From Cognatishimia activa (GTDB lineage: Bacteria > Pseudomonadota > Alphaproteobacteria > Rhodobacterales > Rhodobacteraceae), in the NCBI RefSeq assembly GCF_001458335.1, contig NZ_CYTO01000020.1, forward strand, positions 124,001-188,000: a stretch of DNA of 64,000 nt. The letters are read 5' to 3'. The position numbers were made by a program, and so were the translations under genes. How positions within the stretch are numbered: position 1 is the first letter of the stretch; every line of letters starts with the position of its first letter. The notes beneath the pieces are model-generated. The model had not been told where the DNA came from. It did no database searches and saw nothing but the letters and a program-made list of their open reading frames with translations. Shown in pieces: positions 54,566 to 62,903 of this stretch.

Positions 54566-55042
54566 ATGAACACTTTGAAATCCCTCATCGGGGGAATTCT
54601 TCTCGCGTCTTCAGTTGCAGCTTCAGCTTTTGCCGCAGGCGTTGAGGTCAATGCCTCAAACACAGGTCTGGCCCTGCAAGGTTATGACCCAGTCGCATAC
54701 TTCACCGAAGGCCAAGCAACACCGGGCGACTATAAGATCACGACGGTTTATAATGACACCACGTACCGGTTTGCGTCCGAGGCTCACAAAGCCACTTTTG
54801 AAGCAAACCCAGAAGCTTACCTGCCTCAATACGGCGGATACTGTGCATTCGGGGCAGCAATGGGCTTTAAATTCGATGGTGATCCAGAACTCTGGAAAAT
54901 AGTTGATGGTGAGCTGTTCTTAAACCTTGCGCAGGACATCCAAGAGCGTTGGGAAGGTGACATCCCGGGTTACATCGAAAAAGCAGACGCGCAGTGGACT
55001 GAAATCGCAGATGTCGCTCCGGCAACTTTGCAAGCTCAATAA
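54566..55042 (+). CDS. Secreted YHS-domain protein
   Basis: A 158-residue protein with a signal peptide (ILLASSVAASAFA) and a YHS domain: GLALQGYDPVAYF, TTYRFASEAHKATFEANPEAYLPQYGGYCAFGAAMG. YHS domains are linked to metal handling, and periplasmic single-domain proteins of this kind are common in Roseobacter, with function unclear. AAAGG lies before the ATG. It is convergent with gshA. Confidence 0.85.
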   Translation: MNTLKSLIGGILLASSVAASAFAAGVEVNASNTGLALQGYDPVAYFTEGQATPGDYKITTVYNDTTYRFASEAHKATFEANPEAYLPQYGGYCAFGAAMGFKFDGDPELWKIVDGELFLNLAQDIQERWEGDIPGYIEKADAQWTEIADVAPATLQAQ

Positions 55043-55060
55043 CACTTGAGATAAAATGGA

Positions 55061-55088
55061 AACGGCGGCACCGAAAGGCGCCGCCGTT
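55061..55088. terminator. Bidirectional hairpin between YHS and gshA genes
   Basis: AACGGCGGC pairs with GCCGCCGTT over 9 bp, then a mismatch, two more pairs and a GAAA loop. The stem is strong, but T-runs are short on both sides. It separates the two convergent stops. Confidence 0.6.
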
Positions 55089-55106
55089 ATGTGTACTGAC
55101 CAAAGA

Positions 55107-56477
55107 TCAGTAGCTGAATTCGTCGTAGATTTTGGTGAGATCACCGCCCCAGTCACCATGATAGCGGTCGAGCAGCTCATCTGCAGGGACTTTGCCGCTG
55201 TCCAAGCTTTCCTTCAGTGCGTTGAGGAAATGGGTTTCATCTGGGATCAAACCACCGGCACCCGGTTTCGCGCGCGCTTTGAGACCAGCATCTGAAATCG
55301 CAACGACCTCACGCGCCAGATCATGCATGTTGAGATTGCCGACCTGCGCTTGAAGCGCTTGCTCGCTTGCGCCGACGCGCAACGCTTCGCGCGTTTCAGC
55401 ATCCCAGCCTTTGACCAGATCCCACGCAGCATCGAGCGAGGATTGATCATACATCAAGCCGACCCAGAAGGCTGGCAGCGCACATAAGCGACGCCATGGC
55501 CCGCCATCTGCACCACGCATTTCCATGAATTTCTTGATGCGCGCTTCTGGGAAAGCGGTGGTCAGGTGATCAGCCCAATCAGAAAGAGTTGGGGTTTCAC
55601 CGGGCAATGCAGGCAGTTCACCTTTCAGAAAATCGCGGAAAGACTGGCCCAGCGCGTCGACATATTTGCCGTCGCGATAGACAAAGTACATCGGCACATC
55701 GAGCGCATATTCCGCCCAGCGTTCAAACCCAAACCCGTCCTCAAACACAAACGGCAACATGCCGGTGCGCGCAGGATCAAGGTCACGCCATACGCGCGAG
55801 CGCCAGGATTTATGGCCATTCACTTTGCCATCAAAAAACGGGGAATTTGCAAAGAGTGCCGTCGCCACAGGCTGCAATGCCAGGGCCACGCGCAGTTTTT
55901 TCACCATGTCTGCCTCGGACCCAAAATCGAGGTTCACCTGAACGGTACAGGTCCGGTACATCATGGATTTCCCCATGGTGCCGACGCGGTCCATATATTC
56001 GGTCATCAGCTTGTAGCGGCCTTTGGGCATGACCGGCATTTGTTCGTGGGTCCAAATCGGTGCGGCTCCAAGACCGATGAACTTCACACCGATCTTATCG
56101 GCGATATCTTTCACGTCCTTAAGGTGGGCATTCACCTCGTCGCAGGTCTCATGAATCGACTGAAGCGGTGCGCCGGAAAGTTCCAATTGCCCGCCCGGTT
56201 CCAAAGAGACATTCGCGCCGTCTTTCTCAAGACCGATCAGCTTGTCGCCCTCAAGCACCGGTGCCCAGCCATGGCCATCGCGAAGGCCTTCAAGAACCGC
56301 AAGGATCGAGCGTTCACCTTCGTAAGGCAATGGATTCAGGCTGTCTTGGCAAAAGCCGAACTTCTCGTGTTCAGTGCCGATCCGCCATTGATCCCGCGGT
56401 TTACAGCCCGCCTCAAGATATTCCGCAAGTTGTTCGTGGCGTTCAATAGGTCCGCCGCCGGACTGTGGGATGGACAT
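55107..56477 (-). CDS. gshA: Glutamate-cysteine ligase, class II (plant type)
   Basis: First enzyme of glutathione synthesis. The 456 residues match the plant/alphaproteobacterial type: GTEHEKFGFCQDSLNPLPYEGE (about 38-60), SLEPGGQLELSGAPLQSIHETC (about 116-137), MYRTCTVQVNLDFGSEADMVKK, and MEMRGADGGPWRRLCALPAFWVGLMYD. Last gene of the rsmE-unknown-gshA run on the minus strand. Confidence 0.95.
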   Translation of the reverse strand: MSIPQSGGGPIERHEQLAEYLEAGCKPRDQWRIGTEHEKFGFCQDSLNPLPYEGERSILAVLEGLRDGHGWAPVLEGDKLIGLEKDGANVSLEPGGQLELSGAPLQSIHETCDEVNAHLKDVKDIADKIGVKFIGLGAAPIWTHEQMPVMPKGRYKLMTEYMDRVGTMGKSMMYRTCTVQVNLDFGSEADMVKKLRVALALQPVATALFANSPFFDGKVNGHKSWRSRVWRDLDPARTGMLPFVFEDGFGFERWAEYALDVPMYFVYRDGKYVDALGQSFRDFLKGELPALPGETPTLSDWADHLTTAFPEARIKKFMEMRGADGGPWRRLCALPAFWVGLMYDQSSLDAAWDLVKGWDAETREALRVGASEQALQAQVGNLNMHDLAREVVAISDAGLKARAKPGAGGLIPDETHFLNALKESLDSGKVPADELLDRYHGDWGGDLTKIYDEFSY

Positions 56478-56552
56478 GGGCTGTCTCCGATAAAATCGCA
56501 GATTGCGAAATAGTGTTCAGGGTGACGTTGGTGAAGGGAATCGCGACGACTG

Positions 56553-57062
56553 TCAATGCAGCCGAGTGACAGGTTTTGCCCAAATCACGACAGGTTGAGC
56601 CGCGTCGGCTTTTAGGGAAGACAACATATGTTCGGTTCGCATGTCAGGAAGCTTGGCAAAAGCATCAAATAACTGATCAGAGCCTTCTGCATTCACCGGA
56701 ATTGCAAGATCGGTTTGCCGAGGTTGTTGCAGCAGCCATACCGGAGGCGTTTGTGTTGGATCGAGGACAACCATTGCAAGGTCACTGATCGCAACAACGC
56801 CCCCTGACAGCGGGCCGAAATAACTGATCTGACCCTCATCGACCGTGACGACCCCCGGCCCACCCTTACCAGAGCGAAAACGCGCGCGCTGAACGCCGGT
56901 ATAGATCAAGACGGCACCCCCAAGCACAACGGCCATGCCAACCCAACGAAGAATACCTCCGCCAGCGATCCACCATGCGCCAAGAATGACAACGGCAATA
57001 CCAATGATCGCTTCACGCCATTGCATAAGTGCCGCTTGGGCTTCTGGTCGTATGAAACTCAT
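56553..57062 (-). CDS. Unknown two-segment membrane protein
   Basis: A 169-residue protein with two adjacent membrane segments near residues 18-35 and 38-57 (IIGIAVVILGAWWIAGG and WVGMAVVLGGAVLIYTG), followed by a soluble domain of about 110 residues with VVTVDEGQISYFGPLSGGVVAISDLAM. It looks like a small membrane-anchored protein with a compact PH-like domain, but I do not recognise it. Encoded between rsmE (70 bases before) and gshA (75 bases after). Confidence 0.7.
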   Translation of the reverse strand: MSFIRPEAQAALMQWREAIIGIAVVILGAWWIAGGGILRWVGMAVVLGGAVLIYTGVQRARFRSGKGGPGVVTVDEGQISYFGPLSGGVVAISDLAMVVLDPTQTPPVWLLQQPRQTDLAIPVNAEGSDQLFDAFAKLPDMRTEHMLSSLKADAAQPVVIWAKPVTRLH

Positions 57063-57132
57063 TTCTTCTGCACCCCGGTCATAAACGCAGCAAAGTACCG
57101 ATCGGGAACGACCATTGCCGCCTCGCGCAACA

Positions 57133-57855
57133 TCACCAGTCTCCGAGCTGTTGCTGCCAAACGGTCAACGCCGCGACTGCCGCCGTATCGGCACGCAAAA
57201 TCCGCGGCCCCAATGACACAACATGAGCTTTGGGATGCGCATGTAAACGTTCGCGTTCTTTCGGAGAGAAACCACCTTCCGGCCCAATCAGAATGGCCCA
57301 TTTTTCTCCGTTTGCAGCTCCAAGCGTTTTCGCCGCACCGACTTCGGCCTCATCGCAAAACATCAGATTGCGGTCTTCCGGCCAATCCGCCAGCAAGCGA
57401 TCCAATTTCTGGATATCGGTGACCTCAGGCACATAGGTTCCGCCGCATTGCTCTGCAGCCTCCAGCGCATGGGCTTGAAGGCGATCTTGGCGAATACGGT
57501 CAGAATTCGTGTATTCAGTCTGCACCGGCATGATCATTGCCGCCCCCATCTCAGCGGCCTTCTCCACGATGAAATCGGTACGTGCTTTTTTGATTGGTGC
57601 GAAGATCAGCCAAAGATCGGGGGGCATTTGCAGGGGCTTTGTCTGCTCAATGCAAGACAGCTCACCCGCGCGTTTGCCCGCCTGTACAACCTCGGCCCGC
57701 CATTCGCCATCCTTGCCGTTAAACAGCAGGATATGGGCTCCAACAGCCAATCGCATCACCCCAAAAAGGTAATGCGCTTGGTCCCGGCCCAGAGGAACCG
57801 ATTGCCCAACCCCCAAGGGTTGATCTACATACAGTCTGACTTTTGCATCCTTCAT
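57133..57855 (-). CDS. rsmE: 16S rRNA (uracil1498-N3)-methyltransferase
   Basis: SPOUT-type methyltransferase that modifies U1498 in the ribosome decoding centre. The 240 residues have the N-terminal PUA-like domain and the C-terminal trefoil-knot motif ILIGPEGGFSPKERERL (about 187-203) plus LGPRILRADTAAVAAL. ubiA diverges 12 bases away, so the two share a short promoter region. Confidence 0.93.
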   Translation of the reverse strand: MKDAKVRLYVDQPLGVGQSVPLGRDQAHYLFGVMRLAVGAHILLFNGKDGEWRAEVVQAGKRAGELSCIEQTKPLQMPPDLWLIFAPIKKARTDFIVEKAAEMGAAMIMPVQTEYTNSDRIRQDRLQAHALEAAEQCGGTYVPEVTDIQKLDRLLADWPEDRNLMFCDEAEVGAAKTLGAANGEKWAILIGPEGGFSPKERERLHAHPKAHVVSLGPRILRADTAAVAALTVWQQQLGDW

Positions 57856-57867
57856 GAGGACCTACAT

Positions 57868-58833
57868 ATGGCCGACACCCCCACAACGCCAGAGCCAGAT
57901 GGGCAGGTTTCTGATGCGGTCGAAGGAAATTGGGTGGACACATGGGCCCCCGCCCCGACGCGTCCCTACCTGAGACTGTCCCGCGCGGACCGTCCCATAG
58001 GAACATGGCTATTGTTTATCCCATGCATGTGGGGGCTGATGCTCGCCATGCTGTATGATGGCCGGGTTTGGTGGCAGGACGCTTGGACGCTGGTTGGATG
58101 CGCAATGGGAGCATTTCTGATGCGCGGGGCTGGCTGCACATGGAATGATATCACAGACCGCAAATATGACGGCCAAGTTGAGCGAACGAAATCTCGCCCG
58201 ATCCCGAGTGGTCAGGTCACTGTAAAGGGCGCAGTGGTCTGGATGGTCGCGCAGGCGCTTCTGGCTTTTGTGATCCTGCTGACGTTTTACCCAAACGCCA
58301 TTTATCTTGGCATTCTCGCTTTGGTGCCAGTCGCCATCTACCCATTCGCAAAACGCTTTACATGGTGGCCTCAGGTCTTCCTCGGCTTGGCGTTCAACTG
58401 GGGTGCCTTGCTTGCTTGGACTGCCCATAGCAATGCGTTGGAATGGCCGGCCGTGGTTCTCTATCTGTCGGGGATTACTTGGACCCTGTTCTATGACACG
58501 ATCTACGCCCATCAGGACAAAGAAGATGACGCCCTGATCGGCATCCGATCGACGGCACGGCTTTTTGCGGGAAACACCGGAAAATGGCTCACCGGCTTTT
58601 TGATTGCCACCATGTGTCTCATGGCCTTTGCGGTGATCGGTGCAACGATCGAGCGCAACCCGTTTTCCATGGTCCTCGCGCTTACAGGAGTGTGGGCCAT
58701 GGGATGGCACTTGCATTGGCAGCTGCGCAATTTGGACACGGAAGATGCAGACACTTTGGTCAAAATTTTCCGCTCAAACCGGGATGCGGGCTTGATTCCT
58801 TTGCTGTTTTTCGCCGGTGCCCTGTTCCTTTGA
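57868..58833 (+). CDS. ubiA: 4-hydroxybenzoate polyprenyltransferase
   Basis: Joins the polyprenyl tail to 4-hydroxybenzoate in ubiquinone synthesis. ATG 57868 has GAGGA upstream; an upstream frame to 57448 runs antisense through rsmE and is not credible. The 321-residue membrane protein has the two aspartate motifs NDITDRKYDGQVERTKSRPIPSG (about 90-112) and DTIYAHQDKEDD (about 210-221), and about eight hydrophobic segments. It uses the product of ispB at 26039. Confidence 0.94.
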   Translation: MADTPTTPEPDGQVSDAVEGNWVDTWAPAPTRPYLRLSRADRPIGTWLLFIPCMWGLMLAMLYDGRVWWQDAWTLVGCAMGAFLMRGAGCTWNDITDRKYDGQVERTKSRPIPSGQVTVKGAVVWMVAQALLAFVILLTFYPNAIYLGILALVPVAIYPFAKRFTWWPQVFLGLAFNWGALLAWTAHSNALEWPAVVLYLSGITWTLFYDTIYAHQDKEDDALIGIRSTARLFAGNTGKWLTGFLIATMCLMAFAVIGATIERNPFSMVLALTGVWAMGWHLHWQLRNLDTEDADTLVKIFRSNRDAGLIPLLFFAGALFL

Positions 58834-58903
58834 TTGATAAGGCGCGCCGAGTTGCGTATCAGTCACGGAACCGCAGACCGAAAGATCAAATAAAGAAGAC
58901 CTG

Positions 58904-60880
58904 ATGCGACTGCCTTTAAATTTGACCGTGGCCACTACCTTTGGACTCGCTGGGATCGTCAGCCTTGCAGCCGCAAGCCTGACCGCGACCGTCATCGAAG
59001 ACAGTACGCAGGCCAGCGTTCAGGCCGCTTTGGACAAGGGTGGCCTTGAGTGGGCCGAGACCTACGCCGAAGGCTTGGAGGTGTTCCTAACGGGTACCGC
59101 TCCAAATGAAGCGGAGCGATTCCGCGCCATGTCGACTGCCGGTGGTATCGTCGATGCGGCACGAGTGATCGACAATATGAACGTGGCAGCGATCGCCGCG
59201 TTAGAAGCGCCAAAATTCTCTGTCGAGATTCTGCGGAATGACGCAGGGATTTCGGTGATTGGCCTAATCCCACAAGCACAGGATCGGGACGCACTCATGT
59301 CTCGCTTAGAAAAAGCTGCGGACAAAAACGAAAGCATCGCGGACTTGTTGGAAACAGCGGACTACGCCGTTCCACAGCGCTGGTCAAAGTCGCTTCGCTT
59401 TGCGGTCGATGCTTTACGAGACCTCCCGCGTTCTAAGATTTCTGTGGACGCAGATGCTGTACGGATCACCGCAATGGCGGACAGTATCGAAGAAAAGCTT
59501 AAACTTGAGCGCGATTTCGCGAAAGACACGCCAAAGGGCGTCGACCTTATTCTGGATATTTCCGCGCCTCGCCCCGTCATCACCCCATTTACGCTGCGCG
59601 CAATTTTTGCCGACGGAAGCCTTCGCTTTGATGCCTGTTCGGCAGACACCGAGGACACACGCGCAGAGATCCTTGCGGCCGCGGACCTGATTGGCCTGCC
59701 TGACGGACAGGACTGCCGAATTGGCCTTGGCGTACCCTCACCGCAGTGGTCCAAAGCCTCTGTGGCCTCACTAGAGGCATTGAGTGAGCTTGGCGGCGGC
59801 ACCGTCACGCTGACGGACGCAGACATTTCATTGGTGGCGATGGCGGGAACCGATCCAGCCGTTTTTGATCGGGTCGTTGCGAAGACAGAGAAAAACTTGC
59901 CAGAGCTTTTCGCACTACATGCAACTTTGCCGCAAATTGACGAAAACGGTGAGGCAGAGAAAACCGAGTTTATCGCGACATTGAGCCCGGAAGGCTTGAT
60001 GCAGATGCGTGGCAAACTGGGCAGCGCCCTAAGCCAAACCACCATAGACAGCTACGCTCAGGCGCGCTTTGGCAATGACAACGTCTACGATGCTTTGCGT
60101 CTGTCTGATCAGGTCCCAGCGAACTGGCCCAGCCGCGTGATGGCAGGATTGGACGCATTGTCAAAATTGAGCAATGGCGCTGTGACTGTGACCTCGGATT
60201 TTGTTGAAGTCAGCGGACTAACCGGGTCAACAAACGCTAGTGCTGAAATCAGCCAAGTTCTGGCGAAGCGCCTTGGTGAAGGACAGCAATTCGCGATCGA
60301 CGTCGCCTATGTGGAAGCGCTGGATCCCTTGGCACTTATCCCAACTCCTGAAGAATGTATTGCCAAGCTGCAAGCGGTCCAGACGAAGGCCAAGATCACC
60401 TTTGAACCTGGCTCAGGAACTCTAGACGCCTCTGCTGAACCCATTATCGATGCAATCGCCGTGATCCTAGAAGACTGCGGTGAACTGCCGTTGGAGATTC
60501 AAGGCCATACCGATAGCCAAGGGCGCGAAAGCATGAACCTTGCATTGAGCCAGAACCGAGCGCAATCCGTCCTGGCCGCCCTAAGGGACCGTCGCATCCT
60601 GACCGGGACATTTGCCGCGCTCGGGTATGGGGAAGCAAAGCCAATCGGGGACAACGAAACCGAGGAAGGGCGCGAAGCCAACCGCCGGATCGAGTTCGTG
60701 TTAATTGAGCCAGTCGCCGATACGCCTGCGCCAAACGAAGAGACGAATGTATCTGAAGATACCTCTGAACCTACGGAAGAGTCTCAAGCCCCCCTTGAAA
60801 ACAACGCCGATCCGGTGGAAGAAGACACGAACGGTGAAAACACCGAAGCCCAGGAGACAGTCCCCGATGTCCAGAATTGA
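58904..60880 (+). CDS. OmpA-family protein with internal BON-like repeats
   Basis: A 658-residue envelope protein. After a signal/anchor segment (about 9-30) come repeats of about 124 residues, seen by tryptophans at W160, W282 and W408 followed by an A-L..L segment and a beta-rich V-T-V pattern; the first part, with EVFLTGTAPNEAERFRAM, looks like a BON domain. Then an OmpA peptidoglycan-binding domain (about 480-601, with GHTDSQGRESMNLALSQNRA at 534), and an acidic tail of 57 residues. The layout recalls mycobacterial ArfA (BON plus OmpA). It overlaps the next gene by 14 bases. Confidence 0.8.
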   Translation: MRLPLNLTVATTFGLAGIVSLAAASLTATVIEDSTQASVQAALDKGGLEWAETYAEGLEVFLTGTAPNEAERFRAMSTAGGIVDAARVIDNMNVAAIAALEAPKFSVEILRNDAGISVIGLIPQAQDRDALMSRLEKAADKNESIADLLETADYAVPQRWSKSLRFAVDALRDLPRSKISVDADAVRITAMADSIEEKLKLERDFAKDTPKGVDLILDISAPRPVITPFTLRAIFADGSLRFDACSADTEDTRAEILAAADLIGLPDGQDCRIGLGVPSPQWSKASVASLEALSELGGGTVTLTDADISLVAMAGTDPAVFDRVVAKTEKNLPELFALHATLPQIDENGEAEKTEFIATLSPEGLMQMRGKLGSALSQTTIDSYAQARFGNDNVYDALRLSDQVPANWPSRVMAGLDALSKLSNGAVTVTSDFVEVSGLTGSTNASAEISQVLAKRLGEGQQFAIDVAYVEALDPLALIPTPEECIAKLQAVQTKAKITFEPGSGTLDASAEPIIDAIAVILEDCGELPLEIQGHTDSQGRESMNLALSQNRAQSVLAALRDRRILTGTFAALGYGEAKPIGDNETEEGREANRRIEFVLIEPVADTPAPNEETNVSEDTSEPTEESQAPLENNADPVEEDTNGENTEAQETVPDVQN

Positions 60881-61196
60881 GTTTATTATCGCAACCGCGA
60901 TTGTTCTGTTCATTGCATTCTGTCTTGGATGGTTCGCCAATTGGCTTGTGCACCGCTTCACGCGGGTCGCACAATCCGACGTGGATCAGCTTGAGCGCAT
61001 GAGCCAAGAGCTTCACGAAGCGGAAGAGACACGCGATCAGGCGATAACATACCTTCAGCAACGCGAAGCAGAGCTCACCAATCAGCTGAACCAGACTGAA
61101 GCAGAGCTTGGCGCTGCGATGGAAGGTCTGCGCGATGCCCGTCACGAGGCAGAAGAGCTTCGCAAATACGTGGCGCAGATTCAGCAACCAAGCTGA
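60867..61196 (+). CDS. Single-span membrane protein with coiled coil
   Basis: A 109-residue protein starting MSRIEFIIATAIVLFIAFCL: one N-terminal membrane helix, then GWFANWLVHRF and a long, strongly charged coiled coil (QLERMSQELHEAEETRDQAI, LTNQLNQTEAELGAAMEGLRDARHEAEEL). ATG 60867 lies inside the end of the OmpA-family gene (14-base overlap), so both are probably translated together and may act as one envelope complex. Family unknown. Confidence 0.75.
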   Translation: MSRIEFIIATAIVLFIAFCLGWFANWLVHRFTRVAQSDVDQLERMSQELHEAEETRDQAITYLQQREAELTNQLNQTEAELGAAMEGLRDARHEAEELRKYVAQIQQPS

Positions 61197-61197
61197 T

Positions 61198-61650
61198 TTA
61201 CCAGCGCTTCAGCGCGTCCTCATCATCGTCTTTTGCCGCCACCCATTCTGCAGAGTTAGAGGTGATCTCTTTCTTCCAGAATGGTGCTCGGGACTTCAGG
61301 AAATCCATCAAGAAATCAGCAGCCTGAAACGCATCAGCGCGGTGTTTTGAGGCGGTTGCAACCATCATGATCCGTTCGCCAGGCTTGAGATTGCCATAGC
61401 GGTGGATGACCAAAACATCACCGAGATCCCAACGCTTTATCGCCTCTTCTGCAATCTTAGTCAGCGCCTTTTCCGTCATACCCGAATAGTGCTCAATCTG
61501 CATCGACTGCAGCGTGCCTTCGGCGTTGTTGCGCACAATGCCTGTGAAGGTGACGACCGCCCCCATTCCCTCGTGTTGAGCGGCGAAAGCATCACTCTCC
61601 GCACCCAGATCAAATGGCGCCTCTTGCACAACGATCCGCATCTTAGCCAC
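61198..61650 (-). CDS. moaE: Molybdopterin synthase large subunit
   Basis: With MoaD converts cyclic pyranopterin monophosphate to molybdopterin. The 150 residues contain GAVVTFTGIVRNNAEG near residues 30-45, HRYGNLKPGERIMMVATASKHRADAFQAADFLMDFLKSRAPFWKKE, including the conserved lysines. It overlaps moaD by 8 bases and is convergent with the coiled-coil gene (1-base gap). Confidence 0.94.
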   Translation of the reverse strand: MAKMRIVVQEAPFDLGAESDAFAAQHEGMGAVVTFTGIVRNNAEGTLQSMQIEHYSGMTEKALTKIAEEAIKRWDLGDVLVIHRYGNLKPGERIMMVATASKHRADAFQAADFLMDFLKSRAPFWKKEITSNSAEWVAAKDDDEDALKRW

Positions 61651-61888
61651 CTGTCATTGGCGGGAAGAAAGCGACTTCTCGCACGCCACTCAGAGAAGCA
61701 TCAAAATCCGAAAGCTCCTGATCTAGCGCCACTCTTAGCGCAGTCAGGTCTGAGAACGCTAAGGCATAGCGCTCTTCTCTGGCGCGCAATTCGTCGACCA
61801 GTTCATTTACGGTCGCGGCACTGGTTTCAAAGCGTTCCTTCGGTAGGCCGATCCGCTCTCTTACCCATGCAAAATAGACAAGTTCCAT
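61643..61888 (-). CDS. moaD: Molybdopterin synthase small subunit
   Basis: A ubiquitin-like sulfur carrier of 81 residues. The end AFFPPMTGG carries the C-terminal Gly-Gly that is thiocarboxylated. It starts 4 bases after pgsA and overlaps moaE, giving the operon pgsA-moaD-moaE. Confidence 0.93.
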   Translation of the reverse strand: MELVYFAWVRERIGLPKERFETSAATVNELVDELRAREERYALAFSDLTALRVALDQELSDFDASLSGVREVAFFPPMTGG

Positions 61889-61892
61889 GGCG

Positions 61893-62552
61893 TTAGTCCT
61901 TCAAAAACGGTGCTGCTTTGCGGAAATAGTCAAACCCGGTCACGAGGGTCAGCACAGCCGCAATCCACAAAAGCCCCAAGCCCGCTTGGCTCGTCCAAAC
62001 AGCGCCTGAATAGACGGAGCGCAAACCATTCACGTCTTCACTCCCGCCGGACAGGATAAGTGCCACTGTCTCTTGATCCATACCCCAGGACCACATGCCG
62101 AAGTAATGTTCAAAAATCCCTTGGGCAAGCAGCACAGCGATTGCAACCATCTGAGAAGCCGTCTTCCATTTCGCCAGCTTCGTTACTTTCAACGTACCGG
62201 CTGTGTCGCCTAGGAACTCTCTTAGACCAGACACAAAGACCTCACGAAACAGAATTATCGCCGCAGGCAAAACCAAAGCCAAAGACAGAGATGAGAAACC
62301 AACGATAACCATCAGAGCTATCACCACCATCGCCTTATCAGCGATTGGATCAAGCATCGCACCGAGCTTTGTTACCTGGTTCCATTTCCGCGCGAGATAG
62401 CCGTCCAGATAGTCAGTCAGCGAAGCGCAAACAAACAACGTTAAGGCGAGAATGTCTGCGAAGGGCCGAGGCAGCACAAGAAAAATCACTGCGATCATTG
62501 GCGCTGCCAACAAGCGCAGTGCGGTCAGGATATTCGGGAAGGTCCAGGTCAT
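61893..62552 (-). CDS. pgsA: CDP-diacylglycerol-glycerol-3-phosphate 3-phosphatidyltransferase
   Basis: Makes phosphatidylglycerophosphate, the precursor of phosphatidylglycerol and cardiolipin. The 219-residue membrane protein has the CDP-alcohol phosphotransferase motif DYLDGYLARKWNQVTKLGAMLDPIAD (D-G-x2-A-R-x8-G-x3-D-x3-D). It lies between uvrC and moaD on the minus strand, a uvrC-pgsA order known from many proteobacteria, but a 351-base gap with a hairpin separates it from uvrC here. Confidence 0.94.
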   Translation of the reverse strand: MTWTFPNILTALRLLAAPMIAVIFLVLPRPFADILALTLFVCASLTDYLDGYLARKWNQVTKLGAMLDPIADKAMVVIALMVIVGFSSLSLALVLPAAIILFREVFVSGLREFLGDTAGTLKVTKLAKWKTASQMVAIAVLLAQGIFEHYFGMWSWGMDQETVALILSGGSEDVNGLRSVYSGAVWTSQAGLGLLWIAAVLTLVTGFDYFRKAAPFLKD

Positions 62553-62903
62553 GTGCCATTCCTAACCGGTCTCCCGCTTGGTGAAAAGCCCTCGAGCCGC
62601 GCGACAATGAGCTTGTGCTCTCAGCATCTAAAAATGGACCAGAATCAAAGAGGCCCGGACATTGGGTATGTCCGGGCCTCGTGCCGAAGCAATTTACTCC
62701 CCGAAATTCTTTCGATTGCTGATGGTCTCCCCTGGGGGCAAAGACGGATCGGGATGCTTAGTGATCCGAGTTACAGAGACGTCCATCAGCGTGCACGCTT
62801 CGTTAGAATTATTCTACATGAACGACAAAGGTTTAGCCTAGATGGCGCAGAGCAATTCGGACAAAAATCGGGTAGGTAACTATACTTTAGGTTAGGAGTC
62901 TGA
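62553..62903. other. Gap between uvrC and pgsA
   Basis: 351 bases without a supported gene. It contains the perfect hairpin at 62650-62680 and, nearby, the dyad CGGATC (62745-62750) and GATCCG (62763-62768) with a 12-base spacer. The gap is long for this compact genome and could hold a small RNA or the pgsA promoter. No tRNA could be folded by eye. Confidence 0.5.
62650..62680. terminator. Perfect 13-bp hairpin in the uvrC-pgsA gap
   Basis: GAGGCCCGGACAT (62650-62662) pairs exactly with ATGTCCGGGCCTC (62668-62680) over a TGGGT loop. On the minus strand it is followed by TTTGATTCTGG, a weak T-tract. It may terminate a transcript coming from uvrC or from a small RNA in the gap. Confidence 0.5.

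Noticed and set aside
55566-56513. Plus-strand frame of 315 codons opposite gshA
   Set aside because: It is antisense to a complete glutamate-cysteine ligase and has no start signal.
57448-57867. N-terminal extension of ubiA
   Set aside because: It would overlap rsmE fully on the opposite strand; ATG 57868 with GAGGA gives the usual length.
62690-62900. Possible tRNA or known small RNA in the uvrC-pgsA gap
   Set aside because: I could not fold a cloverleaf nor find the conserved core of SRP RNA, tmRNA or 6S RNA.
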